NCBI RefSeq assembly: GCF_026222555.1
Contig: NZ_CP098511.1
Span: forward strand, 1,903,501 to 1,967,500
Length of the DNA stretch: 64,000 nucleotides
From: Aquimarina sp. ERC-38
Lineage (GTDB): Bacteria > Bacteroidota > Bacteroidia > Flavobacteriales > Flavobacteriaceae
Reading direction: 5' to 3'
Part shown: positions 7,925-17,429 of the stretch, one piece after another
Layout: every line of letters begins with the position of its first letter
Numbering within the stretch: position 1 is the first letter of the stretch
Notes under the pieces: generated by a model
The model's input: only the letters and a program-made list of their open reading frames with translations
What the model was told of the DNA's origin: nothing
The model's database searches: none
Position numbers and translations under genes: made by a program

Positions 7925-8724
7925 TTTGTAAAAGTATTTGTTATGTAGCTTCAATTTACTATTCGAAATAGGTGGGGCATAACAGTATTCAGGTAATGTT
8001 TAACACTGGCTTTTCCTTTAGCAGACAATTAACGTTCGTTGAATAGATTATCCTAACTTGTTGTTAATTAATAGTATTCAATTAAATTAGCCAGATTTTA
8101 AATGAGTTCAAAATGTTGAGAATGCAGTCCATCTAGTTAATGAGTAACATCTAAATAATGGGGAAATCTACTTAATAAATTACTTTAAGGAAAGGGATAA
8201 ACTATCCTAAAGGTCAAAATAGTATCTTTTTATTTTATAGAGCAAAGCTTAACTTTAAAATGCACCCCCTTTAAATTAAAGAGTTCAATGTTGTATAAAA
8301 TTGAAAATCAGTGCTTAGTATATTTTTTAGTAAAACTAAAGGGTTTTAGAAATAAATGAATAGATTAAATAGAAAGAAAGCCAAAGTCTTTAAAAGTTTG
8401 TATTACAGTTGCTCTAAGTGAAGTTGAGAAAATTGTGGTTTGATTTTATAATTATTTTGACTACTGTCAATAACAAGCGTAGTTGGATTACTAATGTAAT
8501 AAAATAGCAATTTTATAATTTTTCAGACAAGCTTAAATTAAACCAGCGAAATAGCGTAAAGCGTATTATAAAGTAATTGAAAAGTGCAATCTTATAAGTA
8601 AGACGCTGTTTTAGACCTGTTATCTTTACCGTAGGTTTATAAGTTCAATAAACTTAGCTATCATAGTTCCTTTTACTTGCAGGAAGGTAAATGTTGGTAT
8701 TTTCGACTTTAATAAACCTATTTA
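7925..8724. other. Intergenic region, 800 bp, no gene seen
   Basis: AT-rich DNA between the glycosyltransferase operon and the DUF4301 gene, both on the minus strand. It should hold the operon promoter and the DUF4301 terminator. All six frames are closed by frequent stops. A small hairpin GGATA-AAC-TATCC lies near 8199-8211. No clear TAnnTTTG box was found close to 7924. Confidence 0.5.
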
Positions 8725-10296
8725 TTACGAAATTAAATCTTCCAGCCCTTTAAAAGGTTGGTATAAACGTTGGGGCATTTCGATTAAAATAGTATTCCAT
8801 TTAAGCATATTGCCATTCCATAGACCCGGGCGTTGTAAACAGGCGATATCCTGGTCTTTATGAAACCGTACACTTCTAAAGCCTTCTTTATTATCACAAT
8901 ATTCTGCCAGGTTATATTTTTCGCCATTATATCGTTGGATAGAACAAGCCATTTCGCCAGGAACGTAATATTCAATATTTTTATAGAGTATATCCTGTTC
9001 TTCACTTAGATGGTTTAATTCCTCAGGATGTACCAATGCCAGGTGTTTACCATTAGCATGAGAAATCCAGCAGGGTTTGCTTTCTCCGGGTTGCGACCCT
9101 TTAATAGCAGCACATACCCGTAAGGGTTTATCCAGGTATTCGCAGATTAATTTATTCTTTTCTTCGGTGGTGAAGTTTTGAATTTCCGAAGGTAGTACAA
9201 TATTGAATTCTTTTTTGATTAAGCGAATTACTTCTTCCGTACGTTGAGGATTGGGTTGGTAATTCTCATCTCTTAATTCAGTAATAATGGTATCTGCCAG
9301 TCTCCTTGAACTTAATAATTGAGACATAAGGACCCGGCGAAATCGGTTCAGCGGTAATTGTATTTTTTTTGACTTTACATTTTCTGCCCCTGAAATATAA
9401 ATAATATCATCTTTAATTTCATTCAAAGCGGATAAATAAACTCCATGTCCCGGAGTGCTAAATAAAATTGAGTTGTCCTTTTCACGTACAATTTCATTTT
9501 TATTGTTTACACAAATAGTTTCACTTTGTACCGGGCAATGAATAAAGTTTACGGTTACATTTTTCATCTTTTTAATAACCCGGGGGGTAGATATATTATT
9601 CAATACATCGTTAAACTGCTTTTGGGATTTTGAAGGAACGCAAAATTGCATAGCCACATGTTTAAACTTAGACCCTTCCCGGAGAGCTTGTAAAAACCTG
9701 CCTTCAAAAAGGGTAACGGATGACTTTTTCAAACGTTTATAAAACGGGAATAGCATTTTCGGTAACGTATTGAAATTGATATTGGCACCGTATAAAATCT
9801 CGTGCGTCATATGCAGTTTACCTAAGTCCGTATGTCGAGCAGATTCATTGTGTTTTTTTAAATTTTGTTGCAGGGTTTTATAAAAAGGAAATCTTTTAAT
9901 TTTTCTAAAAAAAGTAGCAAGTTGATAGCTTTGATTCCGGTTGACATAGCGCCCGAAAGATTCTTTTTCAGGATCAAATTGCGCATAAAACTTCTCTAAG
10001 GTGGCTACAATTTCATTATACTGGTTTGACGAAACTATAAAATGGCATAAATTTAAGTTTTTAGACTCTTTTTTAAATTGTTGTTTTAACTTTTTAACCG
10101 TAGCTTTCTCCTGCTTTACTACCCCGTTTTCTTCCTGTGCGCCTTCCAGAATATGTACTTCCTTTCTATTAATCATAAGGGTTTCATACTGATTTCGGAC
10201 AATTTCTTTTGTAATTCCCCTTAATCTGAATTCAGCTTCATCTAATTCTGAAAAATTAGAAGTAATATCCTGTGGGGCGGGAGTAGATATATCCAT
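8725..10296 (-). CDS. DUF4301 family protein
   Basis: The 523-residue protein carries the signature C-terminus of DUF4301: VCAAIKGSQPGESKPCWI, then VPGEMACSIQRYNGEKYNL and PGLWNGNMLKWNTILIEMP (about residues 490-508). This family is largely confined to Bacteroidota and is usually described as nucleotidyltransferase-like, without an assigned reaction. The N-terminal half is lysine-rich and more divergent than the members I know, with no signal peptide or membrane segment, so it should be cytoplasmic. Start ATG at 10296 is supported by a -7 box 63 bp upstream. It is divergent from corA. Function remains unknown. Confidence 0.75.
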   Translation of the reverse strand: MDISTPAPQDITSNFSELDEAEFRLRGITKEIVRNQYETLMINRKEVHILEGAQEENGVVKQEKATVKKLKQQFKKESKNLNLCHFIVSSNQYNEIVATLEKFYAQFDPEKESFGRYVNRNQSYQLATFFRKIKRFPFYKTLQQNLKKHNESARHTDLGKLHMTHEILYGANINFNTLPKMLFPFYKRLKKSSVTLFEGRFLQALREGSKFKHVAMQFCVPSKSQKQFNDVLNNISTPRVIKKMKNVTVNFIHCPVQSETICVNNKNEIVREKDNSILFSTPGHGVYLSALNEIKDDIIYISGAENVKSKKIQLPLNRFRRVLMSQLLSSRRLADTIITELRDENYQPNPQRTEEVIRLIKKEFNIVLPSEIQNFTTEEKNKLICEYLDKPLRVCAAIKGSQPGESKPCWISHANGKHLALVHPEELNHLSEEQDILYKNIEYYVPGEMACSIQRYNGEKYNLAEYCDNKEGFRSVRFHKDQDIACLQRPGLWNGNMLKWNTILIEMPQRLYQPFKGLEDLIS

Positions 10297-10358
10297 ATAG
10301 CGCTGGTTTTAATCAGTATTGGTAAAAATTAATGAATAAGAAAGCCATAGGTAACATA

Positions 10359-10366
10359 CAAAATTA
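10359..10366 (-). promoter_or_regulatory. Predicted -7 box upstream of the DUF4301 gene
   Basis: Reads TAATTTTG on the minus strand, an exact TAnnTTTG match, 63 bp upstream of the ATG at 10296. No -33 TTG at the usual distance. Confidence 0.35.
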
Positions 10367-10599
10367 TGCTTATAGCAGTAGGTAAAAATATGGTTAATAT
10401 AAAAAAGGCTTTTTCTTTTTAGCGCAAATGTTTAATGGTATCCGAATTAACTGCAAGTTCACACCTTGGATAAGAAGTACATGAATTTTTCATTTTTATT
10501 TTAAGTCATTACCGTTAAGCGCTTTTTATATTTTTTAGTAAACTGTGTCAGATTTTAACTTACGCTTTACGAACCTTATAAGAATATAGCAGGAAAAAT

Positions 10600-10642
10600 A
10601 CTACATTAGTGACTTAATATGTGTACAAAGCATTAATGTAGT
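10600..10642 (+). promoter_or_regulatory. Inverted repeat just upstream of corA
   Basis: ACTACATTA (10600-10608) and TAATGTAGT (10634-10642) are a perfect 9-bp inverted repeat with a 25-base spacer, ending 16 bp before the corA start codon. It may be an operator, or a leader hairpin next to the translation start. The rest of the 362-bp divergent intergenic region 10297-10658 shows no gene. Confidence 0.4.
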
Positions 10643-10658
10643 TTGTAAATATCTATCT

Positions 10659-11723
10659 ATGGAAAAAACAACCTCATCTCTACAACAAGCCGTTAATCAC
10701 GTACCTGGTACTGTAATCTACACGGGTAATAAGGAACCAAATGAGCTTTACATTGAGGTTTTTGAATATAATTCTAAGTTTTACGAAGAAAAAGAACTTA
10801 GCACTATTGAAGAAGCCTTTCACTATTCGGATACCACACCTACTACCTGGATCAATATTAATGGATTAAGTCATACGGATGCCATCGAAAAAATAGGGGC
10901 AAATTACAATCTGCACCCACTCATATTAGAAGATATTGCACAGACCCAACAACGGCCTAAAATGGAGGAGTATGAAGACTACTTATTTATTGTATTAAAA
11001 ATGCTATACTTTGATGAGCATCAAAAACTAAAAATTGAGCACGTCAGTTTAGTATTGGGAAATACGTTTGTGATCTCCTTTCAAGAAGCCAGTGGTGATG
11101 TGTTTGAACCCATTCGAAATAGGATTAGGAAAGCAAAAGGTAGAATAAGGGCAATGGGTTCTGATTACTTGCTGTACGTATTGATGGATGCCATTGTAGA
11201 TAACTATTTTCAAATGATTGAATATATGGGGGATAAGATAGAAGGCCTGGAAGATCACCTCTTTCAAAAAGATATACGTGAAGATATTACCCAGGAAATT
11301 CAAGAGTTAAAAAGAGAAATTTTAAAAATAAGAAAAGCTGTTTTTCCACTTAGGGAAGTGATCAATAAGGTTGAAAAAAACGAACATCCACTCATACAGG
11401 AAAAAACACAAATTTATCTACGGGATTTATACGATCACATTATCCAGGTATCTGAAAACGTGGAAATCTACCGGGATATGATTTGGGGATTGATGGATAT
11501 GTATATGACCACAATCAGCAATAAAATGAATGAAGTGATGAAAGTACTGACGATTATCGCTTCAATTTTTATCCCCTTAACCTTTATGGCAGGAATCTAC
11601 GGAATGAATTTTGAATACATTCCGGAGTTAAAATATCGTTATGGGTATTTTGTATTATGGGGTGTTATGATTGGTACCTTTATAGGGTTATTGTACTATT
11701 TCAAAAGAAAAAAATGGTTGTAA
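10659..11723 (+). CDS. corA: Magnesium/cobalt transporter CorA
   Basis: The 354-residue protein has the CorA plan: a long cytoplasmic funnel rich in alpha helices (residues 1-290), then two membrane helices at the C-terminus. The signature GMN at the end of the first helix is present in AGIYGMNFEYIPEL, and the protein ends with the basic YYFKRKKWL tail. It forms a pentameric channel for Mg2+ in the inner membrane, gated by Mg2+ binding to the funnel. It is a single gene, with a palindrome directly upstream. Strong call. Confidence 0.96.
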   Translation: MEKTTSSLQQAVNHVPGTVIYTGNKEPNELYIEVFEYNSKFYEEKELSTIEEAFHYSDTTPTTWININGLSHTDAIEKIGANYNLHPLILEDIAQTQQRPKMEEYEDYLFIVLKMLYFDEHQKLKIEHVSLVLGNTFVISFQEASGDVFEPIRNRIRKAKGRIRAMGSDYLLYVLMDAIVDNYFQMIEYMGDKIEGLEDHLFQKDIREDITQEIQELKREILKIRKAVFPLREVINKVEKNEHPLIQEKTQIYLRDLYDHIIQVSENVEIYRDMIWGLMDMYMTTISNKMNEVMKVLTIIASIFIPLTFMAGIYGMNFEYIPELKYRYGYFVLWGVMIGTFIGLLYYFKRKKWL

Positions 11724-11813
11724 CTGTAGTCTTTTCAGTATAAATTTAGTGGCTCCTTTATTAATTTTCGGGTGAATTGTATACATTTACATATCACGTC
11801 AAATCTTAATTTT

Positions 11814-12284
11814 ATGAGGCATCAGGCAATCCGATTTACAATCAGACACTTTTACTTTCTTCTTTGTATAAGTATACATTTCTTATTTTTTTCTTGTACA
11901 ACGCTATACGATCATTATACCTTTACGGAGACGATTGAAACTAAAGTACAAATTGAGAATTTAATCCGGCAATCTGTCAACTCGTTTTCTGAAAATAAAG
12001 AACAAGTTACTGCTTTTCAAAATCAATTGCAAAAAATGTTAATTTATGAAAAGGCAAAAGATAAAAATGAAATTACTATCAAAATGTGGGAATATATAAA
12101 TAGTCCGAATTCTTCCGTAAGTAAATTTTTAAAATTATGGGAAGAAAAAGACACATTAAGTCCGGCATTTACTGAAGAATTTAAAGTCCCGATACAACGT
12201 ATTTTTGATCTTATGGTAGCTTACGAAAACAAAAAGGATCAACCTACCGAAGATGCTTTACAACAAATATTGCAAACCCCTTAA
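11814..12284 (+). CDS. Putative lipoprotein of unknown function
   Basis: From the ATG at 11814 the protein has 156 residues (MRHQAIRFTIRHFYF...). A GTG at 11772 would add 14 residues with no signal character, so the later start is preferred. The N-terminus is a basic stretch, a hydrophobic core and FLFFSC, a plausible though not ideal lipobox, so export and lipid attachment are likely. The mature part is charged and helical, with no family I recognise. The next gene starts 20 bp downstream and is probably co-transcribed. Confidence 0.6.
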   Translation: MRHQAIRFTIRHFYFLLCISIHFLFFSCTTLYDHYTFTETIETKVQIENLIRQSVNSFSENKEQVTAFQNQLQKMLIYEKAKDKNEITIKMWEYINSPNSSVSKFLKLWEEKDTLSPAFTEEFKVPIQRIFDLMVAYENKKDQPTEDALQQILQTP

Positions 12285-12303
12285 TCTATAAAATACTTAG
12301 GAT

Positions 12304-12660
12304 ATGAAAGAAAATGCAATAAACCAGGATATCAACGATAATCTTTTGGAAGAATTAAAAAGTTCTATACTTACGTTAGTTAAAGATAAGTATGACATGG
12401 ATAGTAAAAAGATTAAGAATGAAGTTGAAGAATTTTTACAATCTTCAAAAGATCGATTGATTAGATGGACGGTTTTACTGGCAGAGAAAAGCATAACCCC
12501 GGAAGAATATGCTCTGCTTTTAACCGCTCAAAAAGATGAATTTGTCATTCAATCTTTATATCAAGCAGGCATCTCCCGAATTTCGTTAGGGCACCTTAAA
12601 AATAAGATTATCGATGTCATTATAGATACGGTTATTCGTTTTTTAACGGGAAAAGTTTAG
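12304..12660 (+). CDS. Small helical protein of unknown function
   Basis: The 118-residue protein is acidic and lysine-rich in its first half (KDKYDMDSKKIKNEVEEFLQ), then has RWTVLLAEKSITPEEYALLLTAQKDEFVIQSLYQAG and a hydrophobic C-terminal helix (NKIIDVIIDTVIRFLTGKV). No signal peptide or catalytic motif is visible. The C-terminal helix could be amphipathic and touch a membrane. It probably forms a two-gene unit with the lipoprotein gene upstream. I do not recognise the family. Confidence 0.6.
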   Translation: MKENAINQDINDNLLEELKSSILTLVKDKYDMDSKKIKNEVEEFLQSSKDRLIRWTVLLAEKSITPEEYALLLTAQKDEFVIQSLYQAGISRISLGHLKNKIIDVIIDTVIRFLTGKV

Positions 12661-12716
12661 TAAGTTTTAGCTTAATTCTTTTATCAAAGAGAAATAGTTA
12701 ATTTGACAAATAGGTG

Positions 12717-13466
12717 CTACCGGTGCATACTATCTAATATTTCCATGACTTCCACCTTTTTACGAACGGAGACCGGTACGTTATCTCCATTTTTTAAAAC
12801 TAAATAACCACCGTCTGACTTGATAAACGCACGGATGCACTGTAGGTTGACCAGGTGGCTTTGATGTACTCTTAAAAACTGGTAACTCTTTAACATATCC
12901 GTAAAATATTTTAAAGTTTTAGTTACAAATATCTTTTGTCCGTCTTCCAGGTAGAAAATTGTATTATTACTGTCGGATTCACATCGCACAATATCATCTA
13001 AGCTCACTATGATAATTTTATCGAGCGTATGTAAGGATATTTTATCCGGTTTCTGCTCCGGTGCAGAAAGGGTTTCTTTTAAAATACTTAATCGTTCGGG
13101 GTTCGGTTGGATTTGTTCTTTGGCTTTTTCTACGGCTTGTGCTAATTCTTCACTGGAGTAAGGCTTCAGTACATAATCAATAGCGGCAAATTTAAAAGCC
13201 CGAATCGCAAATTCATCGCTGGCCGTTACAAAAATAATTTTTGATTTAAGGTCAGGAAAAATTTCCAACACATCAAACCCAGTTCCGTCACCTAACATAA
13301 TATCCAAAAACAGAATATCCGGTTGTTTACTTCTGAGGGCTTTTGCTGCGGTAACTACGCTCTGTGCCGTATCAATAATTTTGATATCCTTATGATTCGT
13401 TTCCAGGTCCGTCTTCAATAAATGAAGCGCATCCGGCATATCTTCTACAATAATCGCTGTAAGCAT
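12717..13466 (-). CDS. LytTR-family response regulator
   Basis: The 249-residue protein has a receiver domain (residues 3-120) with the acidic pocket IIVEDM, phosphorylation site Asp55 in LFLDIMLGD, and Lys101 in YVLKPYS. A LytTR DNA-binding domain follows (about 145-245: ISLHTLDKIIIVSLDDIVRCESDSNNTIF, then RVHQSHLVNL). It is encoded 3 bp after the sensor kinase gene on the same strand, so it is the cognate regulator. It should act as a transcription factor binding paired direct repeats; targets are unknown. Confidence 0.95.
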   Translation of the reverse strand: MLTAIIVEDMPDALHLLKTDLETNHKDIKIIDTAQSVVTAAKALRSKQPDILFLDIMLGDGTGFDVLEIFPDLKSKIIFVTASDEFAIRAFKFAAIDYVLKPYSSEELAQAVEKAKEQIQPNPERLSILKETLSAPEQKPDKISLHTLDKIIIVSLDDIVRCESDSNNTIFYLEDGQKIFVTKTLKYFTDMLKSYQFLRVHQSHLVNLQCIRAFIKSDGGYLVLKNGDNVPVSVRKKVEVMEILDSMHR

Positions 13467-13469
13467 AGT

Positions 13470-16400
13470 TTAATAGTCTGTTTTTAATGGAATATGAAAT
13501 TCAATTCTGGTTCCCGTAACACTACCGTCTTCTGCAAGTACTTCCTCAATTTTTAAAGCATCCTTACCGGATATTGAAGTTAAACGCTCGGTGGTTACCG
13601 TTAATGCCATGGATTGATGATCTGTTTTTAATTTTGCCTTTTGCGATTGAAAGATCCCCGAGCCGTTATCCACAATTTTACAAAATAAATGTTCTTCTGT
13701 GGTTCTGAAATACACTTTTAATACACCTTCTTTTACTCCTTTTAAAATACCATGCCGGATCGCATTCTCTACAAAAGGTTGAATCAACATAGGCGGAATA
13801 AGGACTTCTTCCGGATCATAATCCGAATCCAGGTTAATTTCGTATTCAAAATTTTTGGAAGCCATTAATTTTTCAACCTCAATATAATGCTTAATAGTAT
13901 TAATTTCCTGATCCAGGCTAATATCATCCTTTCTGGAATTGTACAGGGTTTCTCTCATTAAGGTGGCAAACGTATTGATGGTAGTATTCATTTTAACCGG
14001 ATTGTTAGATCCCATGGCTTTAATCCCGTTTAAGACATTAAAAATAAAATGGGGATTCATCTGTAACCGTAGTGCCTTTTGCTCTAAGGATAACAAGTGG
14101 TTTTGCATTTGGAGACGTTCCTGCTCAACTTTATTTTTAACCTTTACCTTTCTGATTTTATAAAAAGAAATTCCGGTCATGGCAGCAAGAAATAACAATA
14201 GAACAGCTATTTGAAAGGATAACTTTTTATAAAAAGGACTGTCAATAAATATTTTAAAAGTAATCGGGTCACTTTGTTCCCAGCGATAATTACGGGATTG
14301 AGCTGTAAAAGAATGGGGGCCAAAAGCTAGTCCGGCTAAATTTTGCTTTTGTTCTGAAGTCCAGGGGCTCCAGGCTGTCTTATTCAAACGGTAACGGTAT
14401 TCAATATCCTGCGGATGATCCAGGTCAATAGTAATATAATTGAAGGATAATTCCGTCTGTTCCGGAGACAATTGTAACACTTTTTCCTCTTTGGCCCACT
14501 TATCGGGATTGATAGAATCTAACGGACGGTAAGCAATTTCTAAATTTTCAAAATGAATTTTGGGTTTGATAGTTTTCTTTTTAACTATGCTGGGTTTATA
14601 TTTAGTCAATCCGTAAATAGCACCAAACCATAAATTGTGACTACTATCTTTAGTAACAGCATTTAAACAAGTCTCAATCCCTAAAAAACCATCGTTTACT
14701 CCATAATGAAAGACATCATCAATCTGGTCCAGTAGATTGATTTTAATTTTATCTACTCCTCTTTCCGTACCTACCCATAGATGATCGGTACGGTCAAAAA
14801 TCATCTGATAGATATTATTAGAATATAACTCCTTATCTCCTAGTAACCGGGCAAATTTTGGTTTTTTGGAAAGAAAAGACCACCAGATGCCTGATCCCTC
14901 CGTACCCAGGTAAATTTTATCCCCTTTAAATACTAAAGAATTAATAGAAGCGCCTTGTTTTAAAACATCCTGATAATGGGTTACTTTATTATTTTTTACA
15001 AATCCCATGTCACCATCACGGGTAACATACCACATACGACCTTTTTTGTCGGGTTTCAGATCCTTTATATAAAGATCCTTGATTCCACTTCGTTTCGCGA
15101 ATTTATAGATGTTGCGAACCTTATTTTTCTTATAATCATAAACAAATCTGGTGATTCCTCTGGAGTAAGACGCAACCCAGATGGTATCCTCAATAACCTG
15201 TATGCTTCTAACCCAGTTAGAAAGTAAACCTCTCTTTTTATTAATAATTATATTTTCAATGGCAAAGGTGTCCTTAAGGCTGGTAGCATTATCAAGATAG
15301 CTTATTTTCTTTAAAATAATACCTTTACCTTCGGTTCCTAACCATAAATTACCTTTGTTATCACTATCAATGGTTTTAATTTTTGTATTTCGTAAGGAAG
15401 CAGGTTGCGGAATTCTATGAATATGGTCGTTATCAATCTTTACCAACCCGTTCTCTGAATTAGAAGCCCATATCTGGTCTTCAATAGCATGTACTGCGTA
15501 CACACGATTGCCTTTTAAACCATTATCCTGGTCGTAGTGGGTAAAGTTATTTTGAAAAAATTTATAAAATCCTCCCCCTGACGTGGCAATCCAAATAGTA
15601 GACTGACTATCCGTAATGGTTTTTTGAACGTTAGATACTGCCAGGCCGTTTTTTGTACCAATACGAGAAATAATCTTACGGTTTGAAGAGTCAACAATAT
15701 AAACCCCCTGGTCGTCAGTAGCGCACCATAATTCTGTTTCTTTGTGGATAGCCAAATCCGTTACCCGTTTAGGCTCATTGATCCAGTTATTACCATAAGA
15801 CTTAGCATTAGTCATGACTTCTAAAACTCCGCGGTCGTAAGCGGCTGCGTATATTTTATTATCTTTAAAGAGTACTGCCGTAAAGTTAAAGGCACTGTGG
15901 CGTATGGGTTTTGTCTTTCCATCGAGGCTTCGGATTTTATATAATCCCGAATTTGTAGTGATCCAATAAAGTTTTCCATCATAAGCAATGCCGGTTACTC
16001 TGCTTTTATCAATTTTTTCACTAATAGGATACTTGCTAATACCCTGAGCCGGGTCGTATGACAACAATCCACTATTAGTTGCCAATAAAATTTGATGGTT
16101 CTTATTAAAAATTTTATAAACCGGAGTAGTAGCATAGTTAATAATATCACTACGGGTCTTGATAGATAAGCCTTTACGATTACCTATAAATAAGGTGTCA
16201 CCTACGGTTTTAAGGGTGTTAACATAATTTGAAATTAGGTCATCACCTTCATTCCAAACTTTGAACTCTTTCCCGTCAAACCTGCAAATACCTCCCCCTC
16301 GTGTTGCTAACCATAAATAGCCCACATCATCCTGTACAATGTCATGAACCTGTGATTGGGGTAAACCATCTTCAAGTGTATACGCACGAAGACCTCCGTT

Positions 16401-16475
16401 CTGAGCATAGCCTAAATAGAAACACCCATAGGCAAAAATAAAAAAGAGTAGTAATCGGTTTATATACAGGGGCAT
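13470..16475 (-). CDS. LytS-type sensor histidine kinase with two-component propeller repeats
   Basis: The 1001-residue protein begins with a signal peptide ending in YLGYAQ. It then has many Reg_prop repeats (patterns like DVGYLWLATRGGGICRFDG, STIWIATSGGGFYKF, GNLWLGTEGKGIIL, DHLWVGTERGVDKI) forming a two-part periplasmic beta-propeller, then a Y_Y_Y domain (about 670-740) and one membrane helix (about 750-770). The cytoplasmic His_kinase (PF06580) domain has QMNPHFIFNVLNGIKAM with the phosphorylated His near 806, and an HATPase N-box FVENAIRHGI near 900. It lacks the C-terminal AraC domain of hybrid systems and instead signals through the LytTR regulator downstream. In Bacteroidota, propeller sensors often sense polysaccharide products; the ligand here is unknown. 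Confidence 0.95.
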   Translation of the reverse strand: MPLYINRLLLFFIFAYGCFYLGYAQNGGLRAYTLEDGLPQSQVHDIVQDDVGYLWLATRGGGICRFDGKEFKVWNEGDDLISNYVNTLKTVGDTLFIGNRKGLSIKTRSDIINYATTPVYKIFNKNHQILLATNSGLLSYDPAQGISKYPISEKIDKSRVTGIAYDGKLYWITTNSGLYKIRSLDGKTKPIRHSAFNFTAVLFKDNKIYAAAYDRGVLEVMTNAKSYGNNWINEPKRVTDLAIHKETELWCATDDQGVYIVDSSNRKIISRIGTKNGLAVSNVQKTITDSQSTIWIATSGGGFYKFFQNNFTHYDQDNGLKGNRVYAVHAIEDQIWASNSENGLVKIDNDHIHRIPQPASLRNTKIKTIDSDNKGNLWLGTEGKGIILKKISYLDNATSLKDTFAIENIIINKKRGLLSNWVRSIQVIEDTIWVASYSRGITRFVYDYKKNKVRNIYKFAKRSGIKDLYIKDLKPDKKGRMWYVTRDGDMGFVKNNKVTHYQDVLKQGASINSLVFKGDKIYLGTEGSGIWWSFLSKKPKFARLLGDKELYSNNIYQMIFDRTDHLWVGTERGVDKIKINLLDQIDDVFHYGVNDGFLGIETCLNAVTKDSSHNLWFGAIYGLTKYKPSIVKKKTIKPKIHFENLEIAYRPLDSINPDKWAKEEKVLQLSPEQTELSFNYITIDLDHPQDIEYRYRLNKTAWSPWTSEQKQNLAGLAFGPHSFTAQSRNYRWEQSDPITFKIFIDSPFYKKLSFQIAVLLLFLAAMTGISFYKIRKVKVKNKVEQERLQMQNHLLSLEQKALRLQMNPHFIFNVLNGIKAMGSNNPVKMNTTINTFATLMRETLYNSRKDDISLDQEINTIKHYIEVEKLMASKNFEYEINLDSDYDPEEVLIPPMLIQPFVENAIRHGILKGVKEGVLKVYFRTTEEHLFCKIVDNGSGIFQSQKAKLKTDHQSMALTVTTERLTSISGKDALKIEEVLAEDGSVTGTRIEFHIPLKTDY

Positions 16476-16902
16476 TAATTGCTATTACGATTGCTTCACA
16501 AATATAATTAAAGATATTTCCTTTTAAAAGAAATGAGTTGAATTAAAGGAAATTTACCAGCGAAACCTCTACTAACTGTTTTATATAAATACAATTGGAG
16601 TTCTCGCTGATAATTTTCAAGAGTTGGATAGTAGGATATAATATTTTAAAGTACGTTACTACTTGTAGTTTTTAGTGTAGTACATTCCAGCTTAAAAAAA
16701 GTACCAGGCCTACTAATAAAAAACAGTATAAAATCATAATTTTATAAAAAATAAAATCTTTGTTTTTATTAGAATTAAATAGAAAAGGTAAGTGTGTATG
16801 TTTTTGATAATTTAAGTTCATTTCCCGGACTATTTCTTAAAAGTATGTTTAGTATCTAGCAATTTTATAAATTCAATGTATGCTTATTTTATATAAGTAA
16901 AG

Positions 16903-16952
16903 TATCTTGTAAGTCTCAGAATAGTAAATATTCTGAGAGACTTACAAAGATA
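16903..16952. terminator. Long imperfect hairpin, terminator-like
   Basis: Arms 16903-16923 and 16929-16952 pair over about 21 bp (core GTAAGTCTC and GAGACTTAC plus AGAATA and TATTCT) around a GTAAA loop, with three unpaired bases in the right arm. It lies at the end of the minus-strand coding fragment, so it may be its old terminator, or an end-to-end palindrome left by a small element. No strong T-run follows on either strand. Confidence 0.4.
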
Positions 16953-17113
16953 TTCCTTAAAGATGCTGAGATCATAAATAGTAAAAGCGATGTTCTTTTC
17001 AGTGGTTCCCCCCCAACTTCGTAAAAGATATTATCTGCTACTCCGTTTTCTTTAACTCCTGACTTTAATAATCTACTCTTAATGTCTTCTGAAAACTTAT
17101 CGTTTTTCAGGTT
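16916..17113 (-). pseudogene. Coding remnant without a start codon
   Basis: An open frame of 65 codons on the minus strand ends with TGA at 16916-16918. It reads with coding-like composition: KNDKFSEDIKSRLLKSGVK followed by ENGVADNIFYEVGGEPLKR. A stop directly precedes it at 17114 and no ATG stands at its beginning. It runs into the long hairpin. I do not recognise the family. It is probably the 3' end of a lost gene. Confidence 0.3.
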
Positions 17114-17326
17114 TTAAACCCCATTAAACATAGAAATTTAAGAACCGACATATTTAGAAATCAATCTATCTTAAAGCATTATTTCGATTCAAATGTAAAT
17201 AGGATAAAGCGTTATCAAGGTGTAAATTTAGAATTTGAAGATAAGGGTTTAGTATTCGTAAAGTCAATAAATAACACTCGCGAATTCCTGTATTTTAGTA
17301 ACGCTTTATTGAAAAGTACTTTGTGA
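17093..17326 (+). pseudogene. Coding remnant without a start codon
   Basis: An open frame of 77 codons on the plus strand ends with TGA at 17324-17326. The tail reads RIKRYQGVNLEFEDKGLVF then VKSINNTREFLYFSNALLK, which looks like real protein. There is no ATG in the frame, and it overlaps the minus-strand remnant by about 20 bp. Unrecognised; possibly a truncated accessory gene. Confidence 0.3.
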
Positions 17327-17429
17327 AAATAGCAATAAAAGCACATCTAATTTGGCAATTTCTTAGTTGTCTATTTTTAATTGTCAATATAAAATCGTAT
17401 ACTTAGGGAATAAACCCAAATAATTAAAC

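Larger units (their letters stand above)
16476..17429. other. Intergenic region, 954 bp, with decayed coding fragments
   Basis: This long gap lies between the divergent sensor kinase and the lipoprotein gene at 17430. Its left half is AT-rich with no open frame. From 16903 it holds a long hairpin and two overlapping open fragments, listed separately, that have no start codon. It looks like the site of a lost gene. Confidence 0.5.
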
